Assembly (NCBI GenBank): GCA_964532155.1
Contig: CAZHGN010000017.1
Location: 1-29,514 of the forward strand
From: HGM11416 sp964532155
GTDB lineage: Bacteria > Bacillota > Clostridia > Christensenellales > Borkfalkiaceae
Reading direction: 5' to 3'
Length of the DNA stretch: 29,514 nucleotides
Shown here: positions 14,613 to 23,406 of the stretch, in pieces
Layout: every line of letters starts with the position of its first letter
Position numbering within the stretch: position 1 is the first letter of the stretch
Notes under the pieces: model-generated
Told to the model about the DNA's origin: nothing
Databases searched by the model: none
What the model saw: only the letters and a program-made list of their open reading frames with translations
Position numbers and translations under genes: made by a program

Positions 14613-15485
14613 TTATTGCGAAGACTTTTCGGCAATCGTGGCAAAAGCGCTTCTGATACCCGCGTCGGTAGTAACGATAGAACCGTCGGGCGAGGATATT
14701 CTTTCAAGAAAACCTTTGTCCGCACCCGCGCAACCGATAGACAAAATTTTAACGCCCTTGTCTTTAATTTTATTAGCCGAAGAAATATGTCCTGTGCCTT
14801 CGCCCGACCATTCGCCGTCGGTAAAGACGACGAGATAGCGGTTATTATCCGATTTTAAAAACTCTGAAAGCCGTTTATCCCTAAGCACCGTTCCGAAGGG
14901 CGACGAAGTGCTTCCTCCGGCGGAAAGTCCGCCTATAAGTCGTTTAATCGCATCTAAGTCGTCGGTCAGCGGAGACAAAAGCGTGACTTTTGTAGAGAAT
15001 GAAATGAGCGCCATACGGCAACGTCCCTCGTACTTGGAAACAAATTCCTCGACGGCGGCACGCTTGACGGTTTCCATTCTGCCGTCCTCGGTCATACTCT
15101 TGGAAACGTCTATCGCAAGAACGATATCCGTCTTCTTTCCGTCAGACACGCGTCCGCTACGCGCTATGCGCCCGAGCGAATCGGCGGCTGGCACGTAGTC
15201 CGTGCTATGGCAATAAGGGCAATACGCGTGCGTTTGCTCGTTTCCGTCGTAGCACACGAACTTACCGCAAGTGCTGCATTGATATAAATGTTTATTGCCG
15301 CAAGTGCATTTAAAGGTGGACGCGGTGTAAAACTCGCCCGAAACGTCGGCTATAATCTCGTCGCCGCCGCCGTAAGCGCGGAAAGCGGCTTTTGCCGTCA
15401 GTTTAGTTCCGTCTTGAACGAACTGAAATCCCGTTTCTCTGTTTTTAGCCGAACAAAAGCCGACCAAAGGTATAATATTCGCCAT
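14613..15485 (-). CDS. TerY-like von Willebrand factor A protein with zinc ribbon
   Basis: The ATG at 15485 is preferred over the one six bases earlier because it gives an eight-base gap to AAGGAG. The 290-residue protein starts with a ~55-residue beta-rich segment, then a zinc ribbon with C60, C62, C70, C73, C78, C89 and C92, then a vWA domain (about 118-288). The MIDAS site is complete: DVSKS (D126, S128, S130), the Thr in GGSTSS and the Asp in FTDGE, so it should bind a divalent metal and a protein partner. vWA plus zinc ribbon is the TerY architecture, although TerY usually has the ribbon at the C-terminus. It sits next to terD and near kinase and PP2C genes, as in TerY-P modules. Confidence 0.88.
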   Translation of the reverse strand: MANIIPLVGFCSAKNRETGFQFVQDGTKLTAKAAFRAYGGGDEIIADVSGEFYTASTFKCTCGNKHLYQCSTCGKFVCYDGNEQTHAYCPYCHSTDYVPAADSLGRIARSGRVSDGKKTDIVLAIDVSKSMTEDGRMETVKRAAVEEFVSKYEGRCRMALISFSTKVTLLSPLTDDLDAIKRLIGGLSAGGSTSSPFGTVLRDKRLSEFLKSDNNRYLVVFTDGEWSGEGTGHISSANKIKDKGVKILSIGCAGADKGFLERISSPDGSIVTTDAGIRSAFATIAEKSSQ

Positions 15486-15540
15486 ATTCATTACTCCTTA
15501 ACATAATCCGTATTCGCGCGGTTGCCGCCGTTCGGCATTT

Positions 15541-16785
15541 TTACGCTATAAGGATGCATCTGATTTTATCGAAAATCGTTTTTAACGCCGCTTTTCCGCA
15601 CGCTTTTATCGTTTCGAAGTTAACTTTGCATTCTTCCGCGCAATATATTCCGTATTTATATTTTCCCTCGTCTAAACTGATAGCGCACAAAACGAGCGAC
15701 GAATCTATTTCGCTAAGAGCGGCTAATTGCTCGACTATTTGTCCCTCGCCTCTGTCGCTTAGCAGAACGACGAATTGCCTTTCGTTTCTTCCGAAAAGCT
15801 CGTTTTTGTTTTTCTTAACGACGTCTTGCCAAGCGGTTTCGGACGTTTTATCCTGTCGGCAAAGCGAAGAAAACTTTTGCCTGACTCCGCTTGCCGTGTT
15901 GCAATAAACGTCGCTATCCGAGTCTTTTTTCATTAAGCTGCCGGTACGCGTATCTAAAAAAGCGATGTTAGCCGAAAGGTCGCGTTCGCCGAAACCGTCG
16001 AGCCAATCGTTACTAGGTTCACTATCCGTTTTATTGATATCGTCTATAATTTTATTGTCTGTAGGAGCATCGTCCACAACGATAAGCATCGTAGGCTTGT
16101 CGAGCTGCGGATATTCCATCGGGTCAGCCTCGCCGTTATCGCAGCTTTCTAACGCGCAAGCGTCCTCGCTGCACTCAGCGTTTTCGCCGTCTTCTAACGC
16201 GCAAGCGTCCTCGCTACACTCAGCATTTTCGCCGTCTTCGATATCGATACCGCCCTCAGCGTTTTCGTCATAAGCGGCAAAGGTGCTTTCTTCAAGGCTT
16301 TCGCACGGTTCTTCTTCGTCGTTTTGCTCTTCGTATACCGCTATTGGCACTGCAAAAAAGAACTGTTCGGGATCGATTAACACAAACGACCTTTTGCCGC
16401 CCGAAAAAGCGGACGAATTAAGCGTAAGCCTGCAACCGACGTCTTCGCCGTAAGCGATATTATAATCGAGCTCGTCGTCGTTAAACAAAATAAACGTGTC
16501 GGCGCGCGCGTCTATCAAACCGCAATCCGCCAAAAATTCCTTGCTTATTTCATCTTTATTATAATTGAATTTCACGATCCAACGCCTTAATGTAGCGGCG
16601 GACAAAACGGTCGGCACGCCTCCGTTTTCTACCGCATTATCGAGCGTTTCGCCCTTGTAGTTAACGAACGCGGGCATGTTGTCTTTAGCACTGAAAGGCG
16701 CTCTTTCGGCAAGCGATAAATCGTTGTTTTTATTTTGATATAAAGCGTCGTACTCGGCGCAAAATTGCTTCTTACTAACAGTCAT
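15541..16785 (-). CDS. Acidic unknown protein, possibly a degenerate vWA, in the Ter-type locus
   Basis: Start at 16785, with AGGTG upstream; an ATG 15 bases earlier is less well placed. I do not recognise the 414-residue product. Residues ~1-160 are a mixed alpha/beta region. Residues ~165-235 form a strongly acidic Glu/Asp/Cys-rich linker holding two copies of EDGENAECSEDACAL. The C-terminal ~180 residues read like a Rossmann/vWA fold: a strand TMLIVVDDAPTD where a MIDAS would be, FVVLLSDRGEGQ in the position of the TDG strand, and LVLCAISLDEG. The metal-coordinating DxSxS is missing, so if it is a vWA it is inactive as a metal site. It lies 27 bases after the 609-aa gene and 55 bases before the TerY-like gene. 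The structural reading is inference. Confidence 0.7.
   Translation of the reverse strand: MTVSKKQFCAEYDALYQNKNNDLSLAERAPFSAKDNMPAFVNYKGETLDNAVENGGVPTVLSAATLRRWIVKFNYNKDEISKEFLADCGLIDARADTFILFNDDELDYNIAYGEDVGCRLTLNSSAFSGGKRSFVLIDPEQFFFAVPIAVYEEQNDEEEPCESLEESTFAAYDENAEGGIDIEDGENAECSEDACALEDGENAECSEDACALESCDNGEADPMEYPQLDKPTMLIVVDDAPTDNKIIDDINKTDSEPSNDWLDGFGERDLSANIAFLDTRTGSLMKKDSDSDVYCNTASGVRQKFSSLCRQDKTSETAWQDVVKKNKNELFGRNERQFVVLLSDRGEGQIVEQLAALSEIDSSLVLCAISLDEGKYKYGIYCAEECKVNFETIKACGKAALKTIFDKIRCILIA
16147..16236 (-). repeat. Intragenic 45-bp tandem duplication
   Basis: Two adjacent 45-bp units (16147-16191 and 16192-16236) differ at two bases and encode the same 15 residues twice in the acidic linker of the 414-aa protein. 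This looks like a recent in-frame slippage duplication, and copy number may vary between strains. Confidence 0.9.
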
Positions 16786-16812
16786 TTTTTCACCTCGCAA
16801 AAATTCTTCGGA

Positions 16813-18642
16813 CTATTTAATTCGCCATTCGGCAAGTCCGCAATAAACGAGCGACTCTTCGTCGAATACACCGTAATCGGTGCCATTCTTTTTGTCTTTT
16901 ACCGTGTAATAATTACCCGCTCCCCAAAAACCCATCCTTCCGAGCAAAGTGTCGCAAGACGATTTTTTGTTGCTGTAACGCGTAATTACAAAATCGCGAG
17001 ACAGATAAACCAACTTAAACTCGCCGTATCTATAAACCATGTCTCTCGGAAACGGCTTGCGATCGGCTTTGGCAAAAAGCATAATCGGGCTTTTTTGCTT
17101 TTTGGATTTAACCTTTTTCCAAACCTTTTCGAATAGCGCGCTTTTATCGTCCAAGCACTCTTTAATTTTAAGCGTTTCTTCCGCCGCGCCTTTCGCTTTT
17201 TTAACGGCTTTTATAGCCTTTTTTGCAAGTTCGGTCGCCTTTTTTAAGCCCTCTTTATCGTAGTCATCCTTCACGGAACTTGTTTTTTTACCCAAAAACA
17301 AAGCCGCCGTGGCAAAGATCGGACTTGCCGCCCGTTCTCCGCTTGCCGCAATAGCTTCGGCAACGAGCGCAACCGAAGACGACGCGTTTTCCAAATCGCT
17401 TACCCGTCCTTCTAAGCCGGAGGCAATCGCGCATACTCTATCCCACCAATCGCCGTCGAACAACCCGACGATGGGTATCGCCTCGGTAAAGCTTCTTGTA
17501 AACACGCCCTTTTCGTTTGAATATTCATCCTCTTGGTACAGCGTTTCGATAAATTTTCCGTACCTGCGCTTATTCTTAACGTATTTAGCCCCCGCTTGCG
17601 GTTTGCGGCGCGCGTGCGCAAAAAACATCGAATAGTTATAATTGCTTTCGGTTTTGATTTTTGAACTCTTTTTCATGCGGTCAAGCCCGCGTTCGAGCTC
17701 TTCCACATCCGCAATCGCATCGCTTGCGTTTTTCGTAAGCAACGCCGCGAGCCCGTTTACCCCTTTTACGACGTCGGATTTTTTAGAGCACTCTTCCTTT
17801 TCTTTTTTATAAATATCGTTTACCCAGTCGAAAAGGCTCTTTGTTTTTTTCTTGCCGTAATCGGTTGCGCGCTCCAAAAACAAAACGCAATCGAACAGCG
17901 AAGAAAGTTCGCCCTCTCCGTCGTCGTAACCGCACTCCTCTTTTGCGTACTTTAAGGCAAGTTCGAAAAGAGCCTTGCGCTTTTTGTTAGTCCACTTTTT
18001 AACAGAAACGAGTTCTTCGTAATAGGGCGCGTACATATTCTCGTCTTTTACGGCGTAACCGTCGGCTATAAGCCGCGCCGCCGTATAAATCATCGAATAA
18101 CCTGAATTTTTGTTAACTACGTACTTGCCCTGTTCCTTTCCCTTAGTTATTTTTACATTGGCAACCGGCAAAAATTTTATCTCGTCCGAAAGCCACGGCG
18201 TATTGCTCGATTCGTATAAATTAGCGACCTTGCGCCTTGCCGCCTCTCGCATCGGAACCGAGGGAGTGGCAAGCTTTTCGGATACTAAATAAAAAATATT
18301 CACCGAGGAAATCTCGCCGTTGCGCTCTATGACGTACGAACTCGAAGGAACGTCGTCGGCAACGGAAATGTCGCGCACCACCGTTTCGGCACCGCTAAAT
18401 TCGACTCCTCGCTCGAACGGAGTAATGAGCGTACTCGAAAAAAGTTCCGCCATTTCCCAATCTACGAGCTGAACGGCGTCTACTTGCTTGGAGGAAACTA
18501 CTCCGTCGACGGCATATCTGTAATATCCGGGCGAGGTGCCCTTTACTATTTCGCAACCGCTTTTGCCGGTAAACCTAACGGGATCGCTTCGCCACGGCGT
18601 GCGATCGCCGAAGAGTACCTCGGTCGTTTTATTCTTTTCCAT
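16813..18642 (-). CDS. Repeat-module protein of the Ter-type locus, unknown function
   Basis: A 609-residue protein I cannot assign to a known family. The N-terminal ~200 residues hold three copies of a ~50-residue module beginning T-P-W/F-x-x-(S)D: about 15-66, 74-125 and 148-197. Each copy continues with a G-x-Y-x-V strand and ends in a hydrophobic L-x-x-x-(G) helix, best seen in the third copy (GKYVV, then RLIADGYA). The same module occurs in the C-terminus of the kinase encoded just upstream. Residues ~205-530 are helical, with a Lys/Ala-rich coiled-coil-like part at about 455-500 and a short hydrophobic stretch near 430-450. A diverged module closes the protein (about 530-605). GGGAG precedes the ATG. 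It starts 79 bases after the kinase stop and ends 27 bases before the next gene. Likely a kinase partner, substrate or scaffold (inference). Confidence 0.8.
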   Translation of the reverse strand: MEKNKTTEVLFGDRTPWRSDPVRFTGKSGCEIVKGTSPGYYRYAVDGVVSSKQVDAVQLVDWEMAELFSSTLITPFERGVEFSGAETVVRDISVADDVPSSSYVIERNGEISSVNIFYLVSEKLATPSVPMREAARRKVANLYESSNTPWLSDEIKFLPVANVKITKGKEQGKYVVNKNSGYSMIYTAARLIADGYAVKDENMYAPYYEELVSVKKWTNKKRKALFELALKYAKEECGYDDGEGELSSLFDCVLFLERATDYGKKKTKSLFDWVNDIYKKEKEECSKKSDVVKGVNGLAALLTKNASDAIADVEELERGLDRMKKSSKIKTESNYNYSMFFAHARRKPQAGAKYVKNKRRYGKFIETLYQEDEYSNEKGVFTRSFTEAIPIVGLFDGDWWDRVCAIASGLEGRVSDLENASSSVALVAEAIAASGERAASPIFATAALFLGKKTSSVKDDYDKEGLKKATELAKKAIKAVKKAKGAAEETLKIKECLDDKSALFEKVWKKVKSKKQKSPIMLFAKADRKPFPRDMVYRYGEFKLVYLSRDFVITRYSNKKSSCDTLLGRMGFWGAGNYYTVKDKKNGTDYGVFDEESLVYCGLAEWRIK

Positions 18643-18690
18643 AATTTACTCCCTAAATCTTTACCGAGAAAAGACGTTTTAACGCCAGAT

Positions 18691-18720
18691 AATAGGCGAT
18701 AATCGTGCTATAGACCGACT
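18691..18720 (-). repeat. Dispersed post-stop motif, copy 3 (kinase / module-protein spacer)
   Basis: On the minus strand GTCTATAGCACGATTATCGC, a few bases after the TAA of the kinase gene. It is the most diverged copy in the middle of the motif but keeps CTATAG and CGATTATCG. Confidence 0.5.
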
Positions 18721-18721
18721 T

Positions 18722-20632
18722 TTACTTTTTTCTAAGCCAGCCGCGCGCAATAAGCTCGCGCTCGTTTACAACGGTAGTAACGCCGTTTTCAACGTATTTA
18801 TATTTAGTATGATCGTTGCGATTAAGAAGGTTTACGGAATGGGTAATACTCTCTACGCTGTCGGGTATTGCCGAAAGCACGAACTCGGTGTCTTCCGACC
18901 ACGGCGCGCAAATTTCCCTCGTAGCCTTAAGAGTTACATGCCCCGCCCTTACGAGCCTGTCGAACGAGAAGTATTCAAAAGACTTGCCGTCCTTAGAATA
19001 AAGCAAATATTCGCCGCTGCCCTTTTCGGTATTGCGCGCCACACGCCCTTCGGAAACGATAACGCCCCTTTCGTCGTCTGCGGGCCAAAGCGAAAACTTA
19101 TCGGCGTCGCTTGCAAAAAAGCCCTTTGCTTTTAACTGCTCGAAGGTAAACAAGCCGAGAAGGTTGTTCTGAATGCAATATTTGCCGTTTATGCCGCTTC
19201 TTCTAACGCTTGCGGGCAAGTTGACGTCGGTCGATTTCGCGCGGTCGCATTCCCACAGCGTTCTCTTTTCGTCCACTCCCGCGCTTGCGGTTTCTCCGCC
19301 CGAAAGTTTTGCAAAACCGTCGGATATAAGTCTGTCTTTTCTTCTCGTAACCGAATATCCGGCGGCAATATATTTAACCGCATAAGAGCCCTCTTTACCG
19401 CGAATACGCTTGATTTCCACGCCTTTTTCGGCAATTTTTTCGGGAATCAACTCGATATTATCCGACTCCCAAGGCGCGGACAAATCTTCCGGCAAGAATT
19501 TTTCGGAAACGAAATCCAAACTCGCGGCCGAAAAAGCCTTTGCGACTTCTTCCGCGGTCGGTCTGTCGGCGGGATTTAAAGCGAGCATCCACCTCATCAT
19601 CGCGAAGAGGAAAGGATCGTTTTTAACTTCGTCGGGGAAATCGAACTCGTAACCGTTTAAAAGCATGGTGCCGTATTCGTTACTCTCTACGGGCGCTTCG
19701 CCCTCTTTAACGAAACGGAACATGGGGTTTTCGACGTCGAAAATATACTCGTAAGCGGTTATACCCAAAGAGAATATATCCGACTTCAGCGTTATATCCT
19801 TATAATCGTACGAAGCAAGGAATTCGTCCTTTTCGTCGAACGAATCGCTTGCGGCAAGCCCCTCGGATAAAACTAGCATTTCGGGAGCGAAATAAGTGCC
19901 GCCGAGAATGAGGTTCCAAACCTTGGCATGGTGCTTATGTTTGACGAACTCGTCTATAAAGAAAGCGGCGTCGAAGTCGATAAGCGCGACTTGCGGATTA
20001 TCCCCCTTTGCCAAAATCAAAGTGTTTGGGCGCTTAATGTCGTTGTGCCTAATGCCTACGGCGTGCAATCTTGCAAGCGTGTCGGCAAGCGCCGCCACCA
20101 CCTTATATCTCGATTCGGCAGTCGGGTACGCGTCGGCATAGCGCACGGGGAAAGAGTCGCCGTCGCCTACCGCAATGGTTTGCCAGCGCGTTACTTCGCT
20201 ATAACAAACCGAGCCGCCCAACCAAGAAATAGGCTGTTTCCAAGCCTCCTCGGCAATTACGAGGTTAGCCGAATGCGCTCTTTTAACGGCTTGAATAATA
20301 GACTGCTTCATTGCCAAAAAGTCGTCGTAAAAGGCGTCGATCTTATCCTCCGCTTCCTTTCTTTTGCGCAAGCTGTTAATTCTTTTTTCAAGTTTAACGC
20401 GTTGTTCTTCGTCAAGCGTGATAGCACACTCGCTTTCGAGCGCGGCAGTCACTTGAGCGTTATTTTTCCACTTAGGCTCGGTCGCGCGTACCTTAACTTG
20501 ATATTTTACTCCCCCTTTCGTGCCGATAGCTATTTTAGAACCGTCGGCGGCGGGCTTCCAATATTTATCCGTTTCGCAGGTAGCCGTTTCCGTTCCGGGA
20601 ATAAGACTAAGCGTAAAATCTTCGATTTTCAT
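18722..20632 (-). CDS. Ser/Thr protein kinase-like protein with C-terminal repeat modules
   Basis: A 636-residue protein with a eukaryotic-type kinase domain. YQVKVRA carries the probable ATP-contacting Lys (K47); a charged coiled-coil-like insert (about 63-118) follows; the catalytic loop is IRHNDIKRPN (H196, D198, K200, N203). DFG is replaced by IDFDAA but keeps the metal-binding D219. The APE motif is at 249-251, KSDIFSLG at 283-290 and the conserved Arg at 357 in PADRPT. The glycine-rich loop is poorly conserved. The catalytic residues suggest an active enzyme. After residue 385 come four tandem modules (about 386-443, 458-507, 514-566, 576-633) with W-x-x-D, G-x-Y and LI-x-x-G features shared with the 609-aa protein. 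AGAGGAG precedes the ATG. It lies 31 bases downstream of the PP2C gene, fitting a kinase/phosphatase pair. Confidence 0.88.
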   Translation of the reverse strand: MKIEDFTLSLIPGTETATCETDKYWKPAADGSKIAIGTKGGVKYQVKVRATEPKWKNNAQVTAALESECAITLDEEQRVKLEKRINSLRKRKEAEDKIDAFYDDFLAMKQSIIQAVKRAHSANLVIAEEAWKQPISWLGGSVCYSEVTRWQTIAVGDGDSFPVRYADAYPTAESRYKVVAALADTLARLHAVGIRHNDIKRPNTLILAKGDNPQVALIDFDAAFFIDEFVKHKHHAKVWNLILGGTYFAPEMLVLSEGLAASDSFDEKDEFLASYDYKDITLKSDIFSLGITAYEYIFDVENPMFRFVKEGEAPVESNEYGTMLLNGYEFDFPDEVKNDPFLFAMMRWMLALNPADRPTAEEVAKAFSAASLDFVSEKFLPEDLSAPWESDNIELIPEKIAEKGVEIKRIRGKEGSYAVKYIAAGYSVTRRKDRLISDGFAKLSGGETASAGVDEKRTLWECDRAKSTDVNLPASVRRSGINGKYCIQNNLLGLFTFEQLKAKGFFASDADKFSLWPADDERGVIVSEGRVARNTEKGSGEYLLYSKDGKSFEYFSFDRLVRAGHVTLKATREICAPWSEDTEFVLSAIPDSVESITHSVNLLNRNDHTKYKYVENGVTTVVNERELIARGWLRKK

Positions 20633-20663
20633 ATCTGACTCCTCTCTTCTTTGGGTATTTTGC

Positions 20664-23228
20664 CTAAACGTTATGTTTATTTGCGTAAATCGGCTTTCTT
20701 CCGACGTTGACTTTTACGGACGAATAATCGCTTTCGTCCTCGCCGCCGCCTGCCATAAGGGCAACTTCGTCGGTCGATAAAAGCTCGAAACTTTGCTTTG
20801 CTTTAGCCGCGTTTTCGAACGCCTCGAAAGGCTCGCGCACTTCTTCCGGCATGCTTTGGAATATTTCGTCCGCGTTTTTCCCGAGGTTGCCGAAATATGC
20901 CGAAAATCCGTCTCCGTTCTTGCTCGCCGCAAGCTTGCAAAGGTCTATCAGCGTTTGATCGTCGCAAATAATCTTATTGCTTACGTTGCGCGTTTTTACA
21001 AGTTTACCCTCGTTATCGGTATAGCCCTCGGTTTCGGGTAGGTATATCGCGCTGTCCCCTCTAAGCCACTCTTGCGCCTTTTTTATTGCCTCTTCTTTTT
21101 CGTCTTCGTCGGACGTCAGCGCACTGCATAGGTTTGCGACGAAAACAAATTCGCTTTCTTTCTTTAGTTCTTCGATAACGGCTACGGCTTTATTCGAACC
21201 GCCTTCTTTGCTGCAAGCGTTATATTTTTCATAAAACTTGCCGACGCCCTCTTTAAACTCTTCTTCCGAAAGATTTCCTTTAAGTACGTCGTTTATGATG
21301 CCGTGTCCGTATTCGAACCCTTCGTCCGAATGCATTTGAGCCAAATAATCGTCGAACGCACCGCCGAATTGTTCTTTAATATTTCTAATTCTATTTATAA
21401 GTTCCTCGTTGACATTGACGGAATTACCCGCCTCGTCGACGGCAAAATTCTCGGGATAAATCTCGTCGAACTCATCGACCGCCTTTTGCAAAAGAGCCTC
21501 GAAGTTTCGGCAAAGCACCGACCTTACGGCGGGCTCGCTCTTCATCGCCTTGTTGGGTATGCCGTACGCGTACCACTTGCCCGTCTCGTCACGGTGCGCT
21601 TTAATCTCCGAATAATGCTCGAGGGCGTTCTTAACGAGAACGTCTATGAACTCGTTGCCGCCGTACTCGGTCATTATAATCTCGCTTATAAGCGCGTTCT
21701 TCTTCGATTCGGAATACTCGGAATCGTCGAGGTTTGCGCAATAAAGATCCTTTGTTTCGTCGTCGGAAAAAGCCTTCCAGATATCGTCGAGAACGGTGTT
21801 AGTATGTCTAAGTTCCGTTATAAGTTCGGGGAAATTTTCGCCGCTTTCTTCCCTCGAGAAAAACGCAATGCCCAAGGTCGCGCTGTCGTCCAGCTTAACG
21901 CCCCCCGAATGCTTTTCGTTGATAAACGTGGAAACGGATGAACGAGAACCTCTGCAATCGACGGCGTCCGGTATGGAGTGCGCGTAGAATGAACGCACCA
22001 GCCTATGACGAAGATCGTCCAAGCCGTTTGATTTTCTTAAAATATCCAAGAAATTATATTCAAAAGCCAAATTGTTGACTTCCCTGAAAAGCTCGAACCT
22101 TGCCATTTTTTCGGACGGTTCGCGCTCGATCATTCCCTCGGTACCGGCATCGTAAGTCGGGCAAGTATCGTAAACGCCGTCCGAACAGCAAAACAGCGCG
22201 CAAGGTTTATCTAACGAAACGACCGTCGCCTTTATAGCGCCGTCGTGCGTTTTTATTCCTTCCACCGTTTTGGCGTTGTGATTAAAGCCGAACGTCTGAA
22301 TGACGGTCATTGCGCCGTCGTGCTCGGCATTGGCGCTTACGTCGTCGACGGAAATCTGCTGAACGCCATCGACTAAATCTATCTTATAGCAACGCGAATC
22401 GCCGAGGAAAAGAGCCGCTCCGTTTACCTTTTTGCCGTCGTCGACAAATACCCAGCACGAAAAAGTGCAAGGCAAATAAACGGCTTTGTTATTATGTGAA
22501 TCGTTTGTCGTGTCGAAAGTTTTCCACACGTTTTTACGCAAGCAGTCGCATTCGCTTTGGAGCCATTTGTCGTAAACGCTCTGCTCGGTAAGTTTTTTGC
22601 CTTCGAAAACGAGGTTGCCGTCCTCATCCGACTCGCCGTCTATATAACGCTCGAGGTCGTCGCGGAACTTTTTAACGCTCTCAGCGGTAAACCCGTTTTC
22701 AAAATACTCTTTAACGCGTTTTCTGAATTTATAAAACGCGCCCACGCACACGATGCGCGAAGCGAGGTACTGACTGCTCCTTTGATAAAACGGCTCGTCG
22801 AAGCGTTCTTTACCCGATAAAGTCATATATAAACTATCGGGCTGGCGCGGCGAAAAAGACCGCAAGGCGTATTTTACCGCCTCGTCGTCGTCAAAAAACT
22901 CTTCGCCGTAAAGACCGATCAAAAAATCGTAAAGCTTTTCGCTCTCATCCTTTTCTTCGTTCTCGTATTTCTCGCGAAGCTTTTCGTGCGTAAAGGAACC
23001 CGATCCCAAGCCGTCGGAAACGAGTATCATTCCGTATTTAACACCGTTCTCGCTTTCCGTCCAAACCACGGGATAGGCGTCGCCGCCGTATAAGTCCGAC
23101 TTGTTATCGGTATCGCGGCGGTATTCGGCGTAAAAAGACAAGCCGTCCTTTCTGACTCCGCTCTCCTCGTAAGGCGCCGCCGATGAATCTACGCTTTTCA
23201 TTAAAAATAACTGTTCGTTGCAGTCCAT
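20664..23228 (-). CDS. PP2C-type protein phosphatase with large C-terminal extension
   Basis: An 854-residue protein. PP2C motifs are visible in order: VSDGLGSGSF (D72, G73), FLGDSRCYKID (D277, S278, R279), CCSDGVYD (D350) and LDDSATLGI (D447, D448), the metal-binding aspartates of the phosphatase. A ~170-residue charged insert separates the first two motifs, much longer than in standard PP2C enzymes of about 240 residues. The last ~390 residues are acidic, mostly helical, and match nothing I know. No signal peptide or membrane helix. AAGGAG lies upstream of the ATG at 23228. It would reverse phosphorylation by the adjacent kinase. A terminator ends the preceding vWA gene 83 bases before this start, so this gene either has its own promoter or depends on read-through. 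Confidence 0.88.
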   Translation of the reverse strand: MDCNEQLFLMKSVDSSAAPYEESGVRKDGLSFYAEYRRDTDNKSDLYGGDAYPVVWTESENGVKYGMILVSDGLGSGSFTHEKLREKYENEEKDESEKLYDFLIGLYGEEFFDDDEAVKYALRSFSPRQPDSLYMTLSGKERFDEPFYQRSSQYLASRIVCVGAFYKFRKRVKEYFENGFTAESVKKFRDDLERYIDGESDEDGNLVFEGKKLTEQSVYDKWLQSECDCLRKNVWKTFDTTNDSHNNKAVYLPCTFSCWVFVDDGKKVNGAALFLGDSRCYKIDLVDGVQQISVDDVSANAEHDGAMTVIQTFGFNHNAKTVEGIKTHDGAIKATVVSLDKPCALFCCSDGVYDTCPTYDAGTEGMIEREPSEKMARFELFREVNNLAFEYNFLDILRKSNGLDDLRHRLVRSFYAHSIPDAVDCRGSRSSVSTFINEKHSGGVKLDDSATLGIAFFSREESGENFPELITELRHTNTVLDDIWKAFSDDETKDLYCANLDDSEYSESKKNALISEIIMTEYGGNEFIDVLVKNALEHYSEIKAHRDETGKWYAYGIPNKAMKSEPAVRSVLCRNFEALLQKAVDEFDEIYPENFAVDEAGNSVNVNEELINRIRNIKEQFGGAFDDYLAQMHSDEGFEYGHGIINDVLKGNLSEEEFKEGVGKFYEKYNACSKEGGSNKAVAVIEELKKESEFVFVANLCSALTSDEDEKEEAIKKAQEWLRGDSAIYLPETEGYTDNEGKLVKTRNVSNKIICDDQTLIDLCKLAASKNGDGFSAYFGNLGKNADEIFQSMPEEVREPFEAFENAAKAKQSFELLSTDEVALMAGGGEDESDYSSVKVNVGRKPIYANKHNV

Positions 23229-23310
23229 AACACTCCTTTTTGTCGCAAGCTAACGCCACGCGCATTCGGTATAATCGCGAAAAATAATTGCAATAATTTC
23301 GTTTCGGTAT

Positions 23311-23347
23311 AAAAAATAAGCGCCGAGTGCTGTAATTTGCACTCGGC
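23311..23347 (-). terminator. Terminator between the vWA gene and the rest of the locus
   Basis: A perfect 9-bp stem GCCGAGTGC/GCACTCGGC (23322-23330 with 23339-23347) with an 8-base loop. On the minus strand it is followed, after GCTTA, by a run of six T (23311-23316). It would end most transcripts from the vWA promoter before the PP2C gene. No convincing new promoter was seen between it and the PP2C start, so partial read-through is plausible. Confidence 0.8.
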
Positions 23348-23406
23348 ACACTTCCTTTCAAGCAAAAGTCCGCGCCAAAAACTCACTTCGGCGCAAAAAA
23401 CGATCG

